Below, one piece after another: positions 1 through 8,900 of a stretch of DNA of 64,000 nt. The notes beneath the pieces were generated by a model. The model saw only the letters and a list, made by a program, of their open reading frames with translations. It ran no database searches and was not told the origin of the DNA. How positions within the stretch are numbered: position 1 is the stretch's first letter; every line of letters starts with the position of its first letter. The stretch is from Nocardioides sp. Soil797 (lineage in GTDB: Bacteria; Actinomycetota; Actinomycetes; Propionibacteriales; Nocardioidaceae), in contig LMSR01000019.1 in the NCBI GenBank assembly GCA_001429555.1, positions 82,755 to 146,754 of the forward strand. The letters are read 5' to 3'. Both the position numbers and the translations under genes were made by a program.

Positions 1-78
1 GAGCCGCAAGGGGTGGAGTTCCACGGGGACGCCACGCTGGGCCAGCAGGTCGTCGACGCATACCGGACCACACCATGA
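1..78 (+). CDS. C-terminal end of an unidentified protein (partial)
   Basis: An open frame runs from the first base of the window to a TGA at 76-78 and gives 25 residues ending in AYRTTP. Its stop overlaps the ATG of the following SDR gene in the usual ATGA arrangement, so the two are probably translationally coupled. The fragment is too short to assign a family. Confidence 0.6.
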   Translation, partial: EPQGVEFHGDATLGQQVVDAYRTTP

Positions 79-995
79 CCTGGGACCTCGGGCAGATGCC
101 CGACCAGACCGGCCGCACGATCCTGGTCACCGGTGTGACCAGCGGTCTCGGCACCCACACCGCCCGCGAACTTGCCCGGGGCGGCGCCCGGGTCATCCTG
201 GCCGCTCGCAATCCCCAGAAGCTCGCGGTCACGAAGGCCGCGCTGCTCGACGAGCTTCCCGACGCCGCCCTCGAGGACCTGATCGTCGACGTCTCCTCGC
301 TCGACTCCGTCCGCTCCGCGGCCGAGGAGGCGACCCGGTTCGGTGCCCTCGACGCACTCGTGCACAACGCCGGGGTCATGGCGACTCCGGAGCGACGTAC
401 GTCTGACGGCCTCGACCTGCAGATGGCCACCAACCACTTCGGGCCCTTCCTGATGACCGGTCTGCTGCTGCCGCAGCTGGTCGCCTCGGGTGACGGGCGC
501 GTGGTCAGCGTCTCCTCGGCGATGCACCGGTTCGCCGGCAAGGCACCGCTGTGGGACCCCCGCGAACGGCGGGGCCGTCACTCGCGCTGGGTGGTCTATG
601 CCCAGTCGAAGCTGGCCAACCTGCTCTTCACCCACGAGTTCGACCGGCGGGCACGCGCCAAGAGTCTGCAGGTGAAGGCGCTCGCCGCTCACCCGGGGTA
701 CGCCGCCACCCACCTGCTCTCCTACGGCCAGACGATGAAGGGCTCCGGAGGGTTGACCAGCATCTTCGACGCGGCCATGAAGGCGGGCGCGCAGTCTGCC
801 GAGATGGGCGCCCTGCCGACGTTGATGGCAACCACTGCTGATCTGCCGGGTGGCACCTACTGCGGGCCGAGCCGGATGCAGCAGATGCGCGGCCTGCCCC
901 AGGTCGTCGGCTCCAACCGTCTCTCCCGAGACACCGAGAGCCAGCGCCGCTTCTGGGACCTCTCCGAGCAGGCGACCGGCATCACCTACCCCTGA
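75..995 (+). CDS. Short-chain dehydrogenase/reductase (retinol dehydrogenase-like)
   Basis: This 306-residue protein is a classical SDR of the longer type that resembles retinol dehydrogenase and WWOX-like enzymes. It has the nucleotide-binding TGVTSGLG motif at residues 19-26, the NAG motif at 98-100, and a catalytic YAQSK with Tyr175 and Lys179, preceded by the Ser-rich VSVSS strand. These predict an NAD(P)H-dependent alcohol or carbonyl oxidoreductase in the cytoplasm. The ATG overlaps the stop of the upstream frame, which supports this start. The substrate cannot be read from sequence. It converges on the paaN-like gene. Confidence 0.85.
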   Translation: MTWDLGQMPDQTGRTILVTGVTSGLGTHTARELARGGARVILAARNPQKLAVTKAALLDELPDAALEDLIVDVSSLDSVRSAAEEATRFGALDALVHNAGVMATPERRTSDGLDLQMATNHFGPFLMTGLLLPQLVASGDGRVVSVSSAMHRFAGKAPLWDPRERRGRHSRWVVYAQSKLANLLFTHEFDRRARAKSLQVKALAAHPGYAATHLLSYGQTMKGSGGLTSIFDAAMKAGAQSAEMGALPTLMATTADLPGGTYCGPSRMQQMRGLPQVVGSNRLSRDTESQRRFWDLSEQATGITYP

Positions 996-1015
996 CCCGC
1001 GCTCCCACGAGGGAT

Positions 1016-2686
1016 TCAGAGGTGGCGACGGGACTGCACAATGCGGAACCGTGAGGCGACGTACGCCCCGTCGGTGTAGGAGGCGTTCGCGGCCGGGTTG
1101 GCGCCGGTGCCGTGGAAGTCGGAGAACGCCGCGGACTGGTTGACGAACACTCCGCCGAGGAGGTTCTCGCTCAGGGCCACGCCGGCGTCGAGGGCGGCGT
1201 CACGCATCGACTCGACCACCTCGGCGTCGGTGGAGTAGACCGCGGCCGTCATCGCCCCGTGGCGCTGCACGGTGTCGCGGAACAGGTCGATCGACTCCTC
1301 GGTGCCCGAGGTGGAGATCAGGTAGGCAACCGGCCCGAAGCACTCGCTCTCGTAGACGTCACCATCGGCGGCGGCGAGGGCCACCAGGGCGGGGGTGCGC
1401 ACCCGCGCGTCGGCGTACTCCGGATGGGTCACCGCACGCGAGGCGACGAGGACGTCACCGCGCGACCCGACGGAGTCCACCCTCTCGGCCACTCCGTCGT
1501 TGACCACACCGCCGAGCAGCTCTACTGCACGTGCGTCGTCACCGAGCAGCTTGTCGAGCGCGGCCTCGACGCCGGCAGCCATCTCGGCGGGCGACCTGGT
1601 GCCTTGGTCGGTCTCGATGCCGGCGGCGGGCAGGTAGAGGTTCTGCGGGGCGGTGCACATCTGGCCCGAGTAGAGCGAGAGTGAGAAGGCGAGATTCGCG
1701 CACATCGCCTTGAAGTCGGAGGTGGAGTCGATGACGATCGTGTTCACCCCGGCCTTCTCGGTGAACACCGTGGCCTGGCGGGCGTTGAGCTCAAGCCAGT
1801 CGCCGAACGCGTTGCCACCCGTGAAGTCGATGAGCTTCACGTCGGGATGCACGGCAAGGTCGGAGGCGAGCCTGTCGGCGGGGTCCTCGGCCGCGAGGGT
1901 CACCAGGTTGGCGTCGAAACCGGTCTCGGTGAGCACCTCCTGGCAGACCTGGACGGTGATCGCGAGCGGCAGCACCGCCTGCGGGTGGGGCTTGACGATG
2001 ACCGGGTTGCCGGTGACCAGCGAGGCGAAGAGGCCGGGCCACGAGTTCCAGGTCGGGAAGGTGTTGCAGCCGATCACCAGCGCAACCCCGCGCGGGACGA
2101 CGGTGAACGTCTTCTCCATGCGCAGGGGCTCGCCGCGGCCGGGCTTCTCCCAGATCGCGGTCGGCGGGGTGCGGGTCATCTCCGTGTGTGCGTAGGCGAT
2201 CGCCTCGAGGGCCCGGTCGAGCGCGTGTGCACCGCCCGCCTGGAAGGCCATCACGAAGGCCTGGCCGCTGGTGTGCTGCACGGCATTGGCGAGCTCGAAG
2301 ATGCGCTGGTGCAGCCGCTCGAGGATCTCCAGGCAGACACCGGTGCGCACGTCAGGACCCGCGTCGCGCCACGGCTTCATGCCCTGCTTGCCCGCTGCCA
2401 CGAGGGCCGCCAGGTCGTTGGCGCGCGGATAGGTCACTCCCAGCTCGAAGCCGTACGGCGACCGCTCGGTGGCCACGGTGCCCTCGGCGCCCGGGGTGGT
2501 CAGTGGGAAGGCGCCGTCACGCCAGGCATCGAAGGCCTCCCGGCCGTTCGCGGCGGCGTCCTCGCCGTAGACGCGCGGCGACGGTGACTCGTTGAACGCG
2601 GAGAAGTACGTGCGATGAGCGGACGCGTCCTTGGCCTGGTCGAGGCGCTCGGAGTGGCGGGCGAAGAAGTCGGTTTGTGACACCAT
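1016..2686 (-). CDS. paaN: PaaN-type aldehyde dehydrogenase (phenylacetic acid degradation protein)
   Basis: The 556-residue product has the long N-terminal region and aldehyde dehydrogenase fold typical of PaaN. Visible features are the Rossmann segment VVPRGVALVIGCNTFPTWN, the FTGGNAFGDWL stretch, the active-site region LYSGQMCTAPQNLYLP with the likely catalytic Cys in QMC, and the YESECFGPVAYLI segment. PaaN proteins are associated with phenylacetate catabolism, but the other paa genes are not in this window, so the physiological substrate is uncertain. The frame stays open further upstream, to 2914. I chose ATG 2686 because homologous sequence begins there (MVSQTDFF) and the longer version would run into the divergent GNAT gene. 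Confidence 0.85.
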   Translation of the reverse strand: MVSQTDFFARHSERLDQAKDASAHRTYFSAFNESPSPRVYGEDAAANGREAFDAWRDGAFPLTTPGAEGTVATERSPYGFELGVTYPRANDLAALVAAGKQGMKPWRDAGPDVRTGVCLEILERLHQRIFELANAVQHTSGQAFVMAFQAGGAHALDRALEAIAYAHTEMTRTPPTAIWEKPGRGEPLRMEKTFTVVPRGVALVIGCNTFPTWNSWPGLFASLVTGNPVIVKPHPQAVLPLAITVQVCQEVLTETGFDANLVTLAAEDPADRLASDLAVHPDVKLIDFTGGNAFGDWLELNARQATVFTEKAGVNTIVIDSTSDFKAMCANLAFSLSLYSGQMCTAPQNLYLPAAGIETDQGTRSPAEMAAGVEAALDKLLGDDARAVELLGGVVNDGVAERVDSVGSRGDVLVASRAVTHPEYADARVRTPALVALAAADGDVYESECFGPVAYLISTSGTEESIDLFRDTVQRHGAMTAAVYSTDAEVVESMRDAALDAGVALSENLLGGVFVNQSAAFSDFHGTGANPAANASYTDGAYVASRFRIVQSRRHL

Positions 2687-2726
2687 GTGGCAACTCTTGC
2701 ACACCCCTGTAAGACGACCAACCCGA

Positions 2727-2732
2727 TAGCGT
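2727..2732 (+). promoter_or_regulatory. -10 box TAGCGT of a probable leaderless transcript (GNAT gene)
   Basis: TAGCGT matches the actinobacterial -10 pattern TANNNT and ends six bases before the ATG of the GNAT gene. No Shine-Dalgarno sequence is present. This spacing places transcription start at or next to the start codon. Confidence 0.5.
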
Positions 2733-2738
2733 GCGGCC

Positions 2739-3290
2739 ATGCCCAACCTGCGCCCGATCACCGCGGACGACCACGCCTTCGTGCTCGACCTGAACCAACG
2801 CAACGTCGAGCTGCTCTCCCCGCTGGACCAGGCCCGGCTCGAGGAGCTGCTGGCGTGGGCCGACCACGGCGACATCATCGAGCACGAGGGCGAGCGGGCC
2901 GGTTTCGTGCTCACCTTCGCCGCAGGGACGGCCTACGACTCGGAGAACTACCGCTGGTTCGGTGAGCACTTCGGTGACGAGTTCTACTACCTCGATCGCG
3001 TCGTGATCGACGACGGGTTCCGGCGCCACGGCCTCGGCCGGGCGGCGTACGACGAGCTCGAGCGTGCCGCGGCGCCGTACGGACGCATGGTGCTCGAGGT
3101 CAACGTCGAGCCGCCGAACCAGCCGTCCCTGGAGTTCCATGCCGGTCGTGGCTACGTCGAGGTGGACCGTCTGGGTGACGACAAGGTGGTCGCCCTGATG
3201 GCGCTGGGGTTGGGCACGCCGAATCGGGGTAGGAATGGTTGCGCACCCGGCGCGCAGGACGCCGATGCCCAGGACAGGGGAATCTCGTGA
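2739..3290 (+). CDS. GNAT family N-acetyltransferase
   Basis: The 183-residue protein carries an acetyltransferase domain over about residues 1-155. The acetyl-CoA loop is the GFRRHGLG segment (R-x-x-G-x-G type), preceded by the YYLDRVVID strand and followed by the VNVEPPNQPSLEFHAGRGY region typical of GNAT C-termini. The C-terminal tail after about residue 160 is low complexity and overlaps the leader of the next gene. The acceptor substrate is unknown. Its TGA overlaps the GTG of the M1-like peptidase gene. Confidence 0.85.
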   Translation: MPNLRPITADDHAFVLDLNQRNVELLSPLDQARLEELLAWADHGDIIEHEGERAGFVLTFAAGTAYDSENYRWFGEHFGDEFYYLDRVVIDDGFRRHGLGRAAYDELERAAAPYGRMVLEVNVEPPNQPSLEFHAGRGYVEVDRLGDDKVVALMALGLGTPNRGRNGCAPGAQDADAQDRGIS

Positions 3291-4795
3291 AGAACAAGTT
3301 GCTGCCCGTGATCGCGGTCGTGGCCGCCGTCTTCGTCGCTCTCGTGGTGGTGATCGCCGTGCTCAGCGCCGGCCTCCTCAGCAGCGACGAGAAGGGCACC
3401 ACGTCCCGCGAGGAAGGCATCACCACCACCACGACCCCGGTCCAGGACCCCGCCGCCAGCACCGACCCCGACGACCCGGCCTTCAAGGCCGCGGAGAGCG
3501 AGCCGGTCGAGGACAGCCTCTATCCGAACGTCGGCGACCCGGGCGTCGACTCCCTGCACTACGGCCTCGACCTCGAGTGGGATCCGGAGGCCAAGGTGCT
3601 GGCCGGCACCGCCGAGATCGCCTTCCGCGCCACGGGCACCAAACCCCAGTTCCAGCTCGACTTCGGCGAGCCGTTGAAGGTCACCGAGGCAACCCTCGAC
3701 GGCAAGGAGGTCGAGGTGGAGCACACCGGCAAGGACCTGGTGGTCAAGGCCCCGGTGACAGTGGACAAGAAGTACCTCCTCGTCGTGGAGTACGAAGGCA
3801 CCCCTGAGCCCGCCGACGCCCCGACGACCCGCAGCGACTTCTCCACGACCGGCTTCACGATCACCGACGAGGGCGACGTGTGGACCATGCAGGAACCGTA
3901 CGGCGCGTTCACCTGGTACCCGGTCAACGACCAGCCGGCCGACAAGGCGTTCTACGACTTCAAGATCACCACCCCAGCTCCCCGCATCGGCATCGCCAAC
4001 GGCGTGCTCACCTCCCAGGAGGAGGTCGACGGCAACACGGTCACCGAGTGGCACCTCGACTCGGCAGCCTCCTCCTACCTGGTCACCCTGGCGATCGGCG
4101 AGTACGAGAAGACCGAGGCCGAGTCGTCCAGTGGGGTGCCGCTGACCTACTGGACCGCACCCGGCGACACGCGTGCCCTGAACGCGATGGAGTACACCGC
4201 CAAGGCGGTCGACTGGCTGGAGGGGAAGCTCGGCCCCTTCCCGTTCACCTCCCTCGGCTCGGTCGTCGTCGACTCCGAGAGCGCCATGGAGACCCAGCAG
4301 ATGGTCACCTACGGCAACAGCAACTACACGTTGTCACGCGATGTGGTGATCCACGAGGTCGCCCACCAGTGGTACGGCGACATGACCTCGCCCAGCGACT
4401 GGAAGGACGTCTGGATCAACGAGGGCATGGCGATGTACATCCAGGGGGTCTACGAGGCCGAGAGCACGAACCGCAGCATCGACGCGGTGATGGACGACTG
4501 GGCCCTCTACGAGAAGCAGTACCGGGCCACGGCCGGCCCGCCAGGTGACTACGACCCACGCACCTTCGGTGAGTCCAACATCTACTACGGCCCGGCCCTG
4601 ATGTGGCACGAGCTGCGCAAGCAGATCGGCGACGACAAGTTCTGGGCCATGGTCAAGAAGTGGCCGACGGTGCACAAGCAGGGCAACCCGACCCGTGAGG
4701 AATACCTCGACTGGATCGAGCAGGAGACCGGCGAGGAGCTCAGCGCCTTCTTCGATGCCTGGCTGATGGGTGAGAAGACGCCCAAGCGGAGCTGA
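3287..4795 (+). CDS. Membrane-anchored M1-family (gluzincin) metallopeptidase
   Basis: From the GTG at 3287 the protein has 502 residues. Residues 5-31 form an uncleaved signal anchor followed by a Thr/Asp-rich linker, so the enzyme is expected outside the membrane. The catalytic domain shows HEVAHQW (His356, Glu357, His360) and WINEG with the third zinc ligand Glu379, plus an ESAMETQ segment in the place of the M1 GAMEN motif. It is shorter than full aminopeptidase N and lacks the C-terminal helical domain, like other small actinobacterial M1 proteins. GTG 3287 was chosen over an upstream start because AGGGGA lies just before it and it overlaps the GNAT stop. Confidence 0.85.
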   Translation: MKNKLLPVIAVVAAVFVALVVVIAVLSAGLLSSDEKGTTSREEGITTTTTPVQDPAASTDPDDPAFKAAESEPVEDSLYPNVGDPGVDSLHYGLDLEWDPEAKVLAGTAEIAFRATGTKPQFQLDFGEPLKVTEATLDGKEVEVEHTGKDLVVKAPVTVDKKYLLVVEYEGTPEPADAPTTRSDFSTTGFTITDEGDVWTMQEPYGAFTWYPVNDQPADKAFYDFKITTPAPRIGIANGVLTSQEEVDGNTVTEWHLDSAASSYLVTLAIGEYEKTEAESSSGVPLTYWTAPGDTRALNAMEYTAKAVDWLEGKLGPFPFTSLGSVVVDSESAMETQQMVTYGNSNYTLSRDVVIHEVAHQWYGDMTSPSDWKDVWINEGMAMYIQGVYEAESTNRSIDAVMDDWALYEKQYRATAGPPGDYDPRTFGESNIYYGPALMWHELRKQIGDDKFWAMVKKWPTVHKQGNPTREEYLDWIEQETGEELSAFFDAWLMGEKTPKRS

Positions 4796-4811
4796 TCTGC
4801 TGAGAGCAGAC

Positions 4812-4851
4812 CCGGCCGGCCTTCCTTGTGGGAGGGCGGCCGGATTGCTTT
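4812..4851 (+). terminator. GC-rich hairpin after the M1-like peptidase gene
   Basis: A strong imperfect stem (CCGGCCGGCC... pairing with ...GGCGGCCGG) around a TTGTG loop is followed by ATTGCTTT. It lies 16 bases after the peptidase stop and before the epimerase start, consistent with an intrinsic terminator. Confidence 0.6.
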
Positions 4852-4861
4852 GCTGGGTGAC

Positions 4862-5848
4862 ATGAAGCTCCTCGTGCTCGGTGGAACCGTCTTTCTCTCC
4901 CGCGCGGTTGCCGCCGAGGCGGTGGCCCGCGGGCACGATGTGACCTGCGCATGCCGTGGCACCTCCGGCACGATTCCGGCAGGCGCGCGCCACGTGGTGC
5001 TCGACCGGGAGACGCCGGAGTGGGGCGTGCTGGGGGGCGTGCTGGGGGGCGAGTACGACGCGGTCGTCGACGTGGCCCGTCATCCCAGTCGCGTTCGCGA
5101 GGCGGTGGCGCGTTTCCCTAACGCTCATTGGGTCTTCGTCTCCACAGCCAGTGTCTACTCCGACGACTCGACGCCCGGAGGGACACCCGAGAACACGTCG
5201 TTGCACGACCCGATTGCCACCGACGTGGACCTCACCCAGTCACCCGAGGCCTACGGCCCGATGAAGGTGGCCTGCGAGCAGATCGTCCGCGAGGGTGCCG
5301 ACTCGGCAACGATCGCCAGGGCGGGTCTGATCGTCGGGCCAGGAGATCCCAGCGGCCGCTTCTCCTACTGGCCCTCGCGGATCGCCGACGGCGGCGAGGT
5401 GCTGGCGCCCGGCGCTCCCGAGGACGCCGTCCAGGTGATCGACGTCCGCGACCTCGCCGCCTGGATCGTGACCTGCGCCGAGCAGCGCACCCAAGGCACC
5501 TTCAACGCCACCGGCCACCCCACCTCCCGGCAGGCGTTCCTCGAGGAGGTGGCCCGAGGAGTCGACACCCGGCCGCAGTGGCGCTGGGTCTCGCAGGAGC
5601 GCCTGGCCGAGCACGGCGTGGAGCCGTGGTCCGGCCCCCACTCGCTCCCCCTCTGGCTGCCGCTTCCCGAGTACGCCGGCCACATGACGCGCGACGTCGA
5701 TGCGGCGTACGCCGCCGGGCTGGCCACCCGACCGCTGGTCGAGACTGCTCGCGACACCCTCGCCTGGCTGCGCGCCACCCCGGATGCCACCGTCACCGGG
5801 CTCACCCGTGAGGAGGAGTTCGCAGTCCTGGCAGGCCATGCCCACTGA
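4862..5848 (+). CDS. NAD-dependent epimerase/dehydratase family protein
   Basis: The 328-residue product starts MKLLVLGGTVFLSR, a Gly-rich NAD(P)-binding strand-loop of the extended-SDR fold. It continues with FVSTASVYSDD, and the catalytic Tyr/Lys pair is probably YGPMK. The C-terminal half binds an unknown substrate. A small in-frame tandem duplication (GVLGGVLGG, near 5028-5052) is visible. ATG 4862 fits the Rossmann fold exactly, and the frame's upstream extension runs into the terminator. Members act on nucleotide sugars or isoflavone-like substrates, and nothing nearby fixes the role. Confidence 0.8.
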   Translation: MKLLVLGGTVFLSRAVAAEAVARGHDVTCACRGTSGTIPAGARHVVLDRETPEWGVLGGVLGGEYDAVVDVARHPSRVREAVARFPNAHWVFVSTASVYSDDSTPGGTPENTSLHDPIATDVDLTQSPEAYGPMKVACEQIVREGADSATIARAGLIVGPGDPSGRFSYWPSRIADGGEVLAPGAPEDAVQVIDVRDLAAWIVTCAEQRTQGTFNATGHPTSRQAFLEEVARGVDTRPQWRWVSQERLAEHGVEPWSGPHSLPLWLPLPEYAGHMTRDVDAAYAAGLATRPLVETARDTLAWLRATPDATVTGLTREEEFAVLAGHAH

Positions 5849-5852
5849 GCCT

Positions 5853-6983
5853 TCAGCCCAGAATGGCGACCAGCCCGTCGATGAGTCCACCTCGCCAGCA
5901 GGCATAGTCGTGGCCGCCGTTGAACTCCGTGAAGGTCAGGTCGACCTCCGTGTGCTCCAGCTCCGCGGCGAACTTCCGGCTCGGCTCCAGGAGCACCCAC
6001 TCCTGCCGGCCCACCTCGAGGTGCAGTCGCACCCTGCCCGCCCGTGAGAGCTCCGCGACCGGGCCTCCCCTCCACAGTGACGCGGACTGCGCGACTGCGG
6101 CTCCCACGAGCTCCGGGTGAAGGGCGATCGTCCACAGCGCGGAAAGAGCGCCGAGGCTCTGACCGGTGATCACCGTCCGCCGGACGCTGGGCTCGAGACC
6201 ACGGACGTCACGGCACCACGGGACCAGGTGGTGGGCGACGAAGTCGACCAGCCCGCCGGCATGGCCGGCGTCCTGCCAGCGCTCGGCGACGTCGCCGGCC
6301 GAGACGAAGACGACGTTGAGCGGGGGCAGGGCGCCGGCTGACACCGCCATGTCGAGACACCCGGCCAGGTCGAACTGTTGCTGCCAGACCTCCCCGTCGA
6401 GCACGATCACCAGCGGGTCACGCGAGCCGGCCCCAGGCGTCCGGTGCGGCCAGACCCGGCGTCCCTGCGCTCCAACCGCGACCCCGTCACCCGGGTCGGC
6501 GCCCGTCGACGAACGCCAGGGCTGGCCCGGGGCGTCGGGCAGCTCGACCACGGACACCTCGCTCCCACGTGCGTTGCGGGCGACCAGGCGCCCACGTGGG
6601 TCCGGCAGACCACGGTCGAGCAATGACCGCAGTCCCACTGGCGAGTCCTGCTCCCAGGGAGCGACGCCGTCGCCGTCGTGCACGACGAACGCATAGCTGG
6701 CCCGCCAGTCCGGCTCCATCGCGTAGGCAAGCGTCCACCAACCGTTCCCGACCGGTGTCATCACACTGTCGGTGATCCGAGCCTCGTCGGTGAGCCGGTT
6801 GACGAACAACAGCACGCTCGTCGCCGTCTCGTCGTGGAAGGCGAAGCCCACCCGGATCCGTCCGTCCGGGAGAGGATCCAGGAGCGGCATCGACGACGAC
6901 GTCCACCGCTGCTCCTCGAGCGGCAACCCCACACGGGGAGCCGGTTCGGGGCGCGGGATCTTCGGCGGCGAGAGCGGCTGCAC
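5853..6983 (-). CDS. Enterochelin esterase-like alpha/beta hydrolase (Fes family)
   Basis: This 376-residue protein has an N-terminal early-set/E-set domain (about 20-170) and a C-terminal esterase D-type hydrolase. The nucleophile elbow is GQSLG, with the conserved DGEVWQQQFDL and NGGHDYACWR segments, the latter carrying the catalytic His. Fes proteins hydrolyse ferric-siderophore esters in the cytoplasm to release iron, which would fit the siderophore uptake operon at 25.5-29.4 kb, although the genes are not adjacent. The GTG start is supported by AGGAG seven bases upstream. Other esterase substrates remain possible. Confidence 0.75.
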   Translation of the reverse strand: MQPLSPPKIPRPEPAPRVGLPLEEQRWTSSSMPLLDPLPDGRIRVGFAFHDETATSVLLFVNRLTDEARITDSVMTPVGNGWWTLAYAMEPDWRASYAFVVHDGDGVAPWEQDSPVGLRSLLDRGLPDPRGRLVARNARGSEVSVVELPDAPGQPWRSSTGADPGDGVAVGAQGRRVWPHRTPGAGSRDPLVIVLDGEVWQQQFDLAGCLDMAVSAGALPPLNVVFVSAGDVAERWQDAGHAGGLVDFVAHHLVPWCRDVRGLEPSVRRTVITGQSLGALSALWTIALHPELVGAAVAQSASLWRGGPVAELSRAGRVRLHLEVGRQEWVLLEPSRKFAAELEHTEVDLTFTEFNGGHDYACWRGGLIDGLVAILG

Positions 6984-7058
6984 ACGGGGCTCCTGGATGG
7001 CGGATCACCAGTGTGCCCGCCTGGCGACAATGCCCGACAGGCAGGGCCCCACCTGACA

Positions 7059-7064
7059 TAGCCT
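7059..7064 (+). promoter_or_regulatory. -10 box TAGCCT of a probable leaderless transcript (carboxyltransferase)
   Basis: TAGCCT ends six bases before the GTG start of the carboxyltransferase gene, and no Shine-Dalgarno sequence is visible. Confidence 0.5.
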
Positions 7065-7070
7065 CGTCCC

Positions 7071-8546
7071 GTGACCACGCGCCTCTCCGCCCAGCAGCTG
7101 ATCGATCTCGTCCTCGACGACGGGTCGTGGATCTCGTGGGACACCGCCCCGCTCCGCGCGGAGGTGAGCGAGGAGTACGCCGCCCAGCTCGCGGCCGCCG
7201 AGGCGAAGGCCGGCACCGATGAGTCCGTGTTGACCGGTGAGGGCGTGCTCCACGGCCGACGGGTCGCCGTCCTGGCGGGCGAGTTCGGCTTCCTGGCCGG
7301 CTCCATCGGCCGCGATGCTGCCGACCGGCTCGTGGCCGGGATCGAGCGGGCCACAGCCGCTGGGCTGCCCCTGTTGGCAGCGCCGATCAGTGGCGGAACC
7401 CGCATGCAGGAAGGCACCCCCGCCTTCGTGCAGATGGTGCGCATCAGCGCGGCCGTGGCCACCCACAAGAACGCCGGACTGCCCTATCTGGTCTACCTCC
7501 GCAACCCCACGACCGGCGGCGTGATGGCGTCCTGGGGATCGCTGGGGCATGTGACCGTCGCCGAGCCCGGCGCCCTCACCGGCTTCCTCGGCCCCCGCGT
7601 CTATGAGGCGCTCTACGGCAAGCCTTTCCCCGAGGGAGTGCAGACCGCGGAGAACCTCCACGCCCACGGCATCATCGACGCCGTGCTGCCGCCCGAGGCG
7701 CTGGCCGACATCGTCGACCGGGCCCTCAACATCCTGTTGGCGCCACGCATCGGCATCCCCGCTGTGGCCGCCCCCGAGACGACCGAGACCCCCGAGGTCG
7801 AGACGTGGGACGCGGTCACCCGTTCGCGCAACCCCGAGCGTCCCGGCGTCCGCCGTCTGCTGAAGTACGCCGCCACGGATGTGGTGCCCCTCAACGGCAC
7901 CGGGCAGGGTGAGGCCGATCCCGGACTGTTGATCGCACTGGCCCGTTTCGGCGAGGCACCGTGCGTGTTCCTGGGCCAGGACCGGCGCGGGCAGACCACC
8001 GATCACCCGATGGGTCCCGGCGCCTTGCGCGAGGCCCGGCGCGGCATGCGACTGGCGGTGGAGCTCGGCCTCCCGCTGGTGACCGTGATCGACACCCAGG
8101 GCGCGGCCCTGTCGAAGGAGGCAGAAGAGGGCGGACTGGCCGGTGAGATCGCCCGATGCCTGGCCGATCTGGTCACGCTCGACGCACCCACGTTGTGCCT
8201 GATGCTCGGTGAGGGCAACGGCGGTGGGGCGCTGGCGTTCCTGCCCGCAGACCGGGTGGTCGCGGCCCAGCACGCCTGGCTCTCGCCCCTGCCTCCCGAG
8301 GGTGCCAGTGCGATCGTGCACCGCGACATCGACCACGCCCCCGAGATGGCCAGATCCCAACAGGTGTTGGCGATTGGGCTCCACGCACGGGGCGTCGTCG
8401 ATCGCATCGTGCCCGAGAAGCCCGACGCGGCGGAGGAGCCGGAGGAGTTCTGCCGGCGCGTGGGAGGCGTGCTCGAGTTCGAGCTGGCCGAGCTCCTGGC
8501 GGCGGGGCCGGGCTCGACCGAGGCACGGACGGCGCGCTACCGGTGA
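7071..8546 (+). CDS. AccA/AccD-type carboxyltransferase (fused, acetyl/acyl-CoA carboxylase-like)
   Basis: The 491-residue protein contains two crotonase-fold carboxyltransferase halves in one chain. The N-terminal half resembles AccD, including LTGEGVLHGRRVAVLAGEF and the oxyanion segments AAPISGGTRMQEG and PTTGGVMASWG. The C-terminal half resembles AccA, with VIDTQGAALSKEAEEGG and MLGEGNGGGALAFLPADRV. It would transfer a carboxyl group from carboxybiotin to an acyl-CoA. The N-terminal zinc ribbon of bacterial AccD is absent, and no biotin carboxylase or carrier gene is nearby, so its partner must be encoded elsewhere. Its stop overlaps the GTG of a truncated SDR gene. Confidence 0.75.
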   Translation: MTTRLSAQQLIDLVLDDGSWISWDTAPLRAEVSEEYAAQLAAAEAKAGTDESVLTGEGVLHGRRVAVLAGEFGFLAGSIGRDAADRLVAGIERATAAGLPLLAAPISGGTRMQEGTPAFVQMVRISAAVATHKNAGLPYLVYLRNPTTGGVMASWGSLGHVTVAEPGALTGFLGPRVYEALYGKPFPEGVQTAENLHAHGIIDAVLPPEALADIVDRALNILLAPRIGIPAVAAPETTETPEVETWDAVTRSRNPERPGVRRLLKYAATDVVPLNGTGQGEADPGLLIALARFGEAPCVFLGQDRRGQTTDHPMGPGALREARRGMRLAVELGLPLVTVIDTQGAALSKEAEEGGLAGEIARCLADLVTLDAPTLCLMLGEGNGGGALAFLPADRVVAAQHAWLSPLPPEGASAIVHRDIDHAPEMARSQQVLAIGLHARGVVDRIVPEKPDAAEEPEEFCRRVGGVLEFELAELLAAGPGSTEARTARYR

Positions 8547-8827
8547 AGACGTACGCCGTCACCGGCGCCGCTTCCGGCATCGGCGCGGCCACCACGACCC
8601 ACCTGCGCGAGCAGGGGCACCGGGTGATCACGGTCGACCTGCACGATGCCGACGTCACGGCCGACTTGTCCACCGCAGAGGGTCGCGCCGACACGGTTGC
8701 CGGCGTACGGGAACTGACCGACGTGCTCCACGGGGTGGTGCCGTGCGCGGGGATCGCCGGCCTGACCGGCACCGACGCGATCATGCGGCCCGCCTCATCC
8801 ACGCCTCCCGGGCTGAGCCTGCCCTGA
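8543..8827 (+). pseudogene. Truncated short-chain dehydrogenase remnant
   Basis: The 94-residue frame begins as a normal SDR, with the cofactor loop TGAASGIG, an acidic residue after the second strand (VDLHDADV) and VVPCAGIAG in the place of NAG. It then breaks into a short unrelated tail and stops. A typical family member has about 250 residues, so the catalytic Tyr/Lys and the rest of the fold are missing. The GTG overlaps the stop of the carboxyltransferase gene, which suggests an original two-gene operon whose second gene lost its 3' part. Confidence 0.65.
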
Positions 8828-8836
8828 TCCAGCGTC

Positions 8837-8875
8837 GTGTGGGATCTGACGCGTGGGGCACGTCAAGACCCACAC
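8837..8875. terminator. Inverted repeat between convergent genes
   Basis: GTGTGGG at 8837-8843 pairs with CCCACAC at 8869-8875, and the stem continues through TGACG/CGTCA with small mismatches. The hairpin lies between the truncated SDR and the convergent protein kinase and could terminate both directions. There is no T-tract. Confidence 0.45.
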
Positions 8876-8900
8876 AATGATGCTCCGAGCGCGCCCCCGG

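Noticed and set aside
5028..5052. Short GVLGG tandem duplication in the epimerase gene as a mobile repeat
   Set aside because: It is a single 12-bp duplication in frame with no further copies; ordinary slippage explains it.
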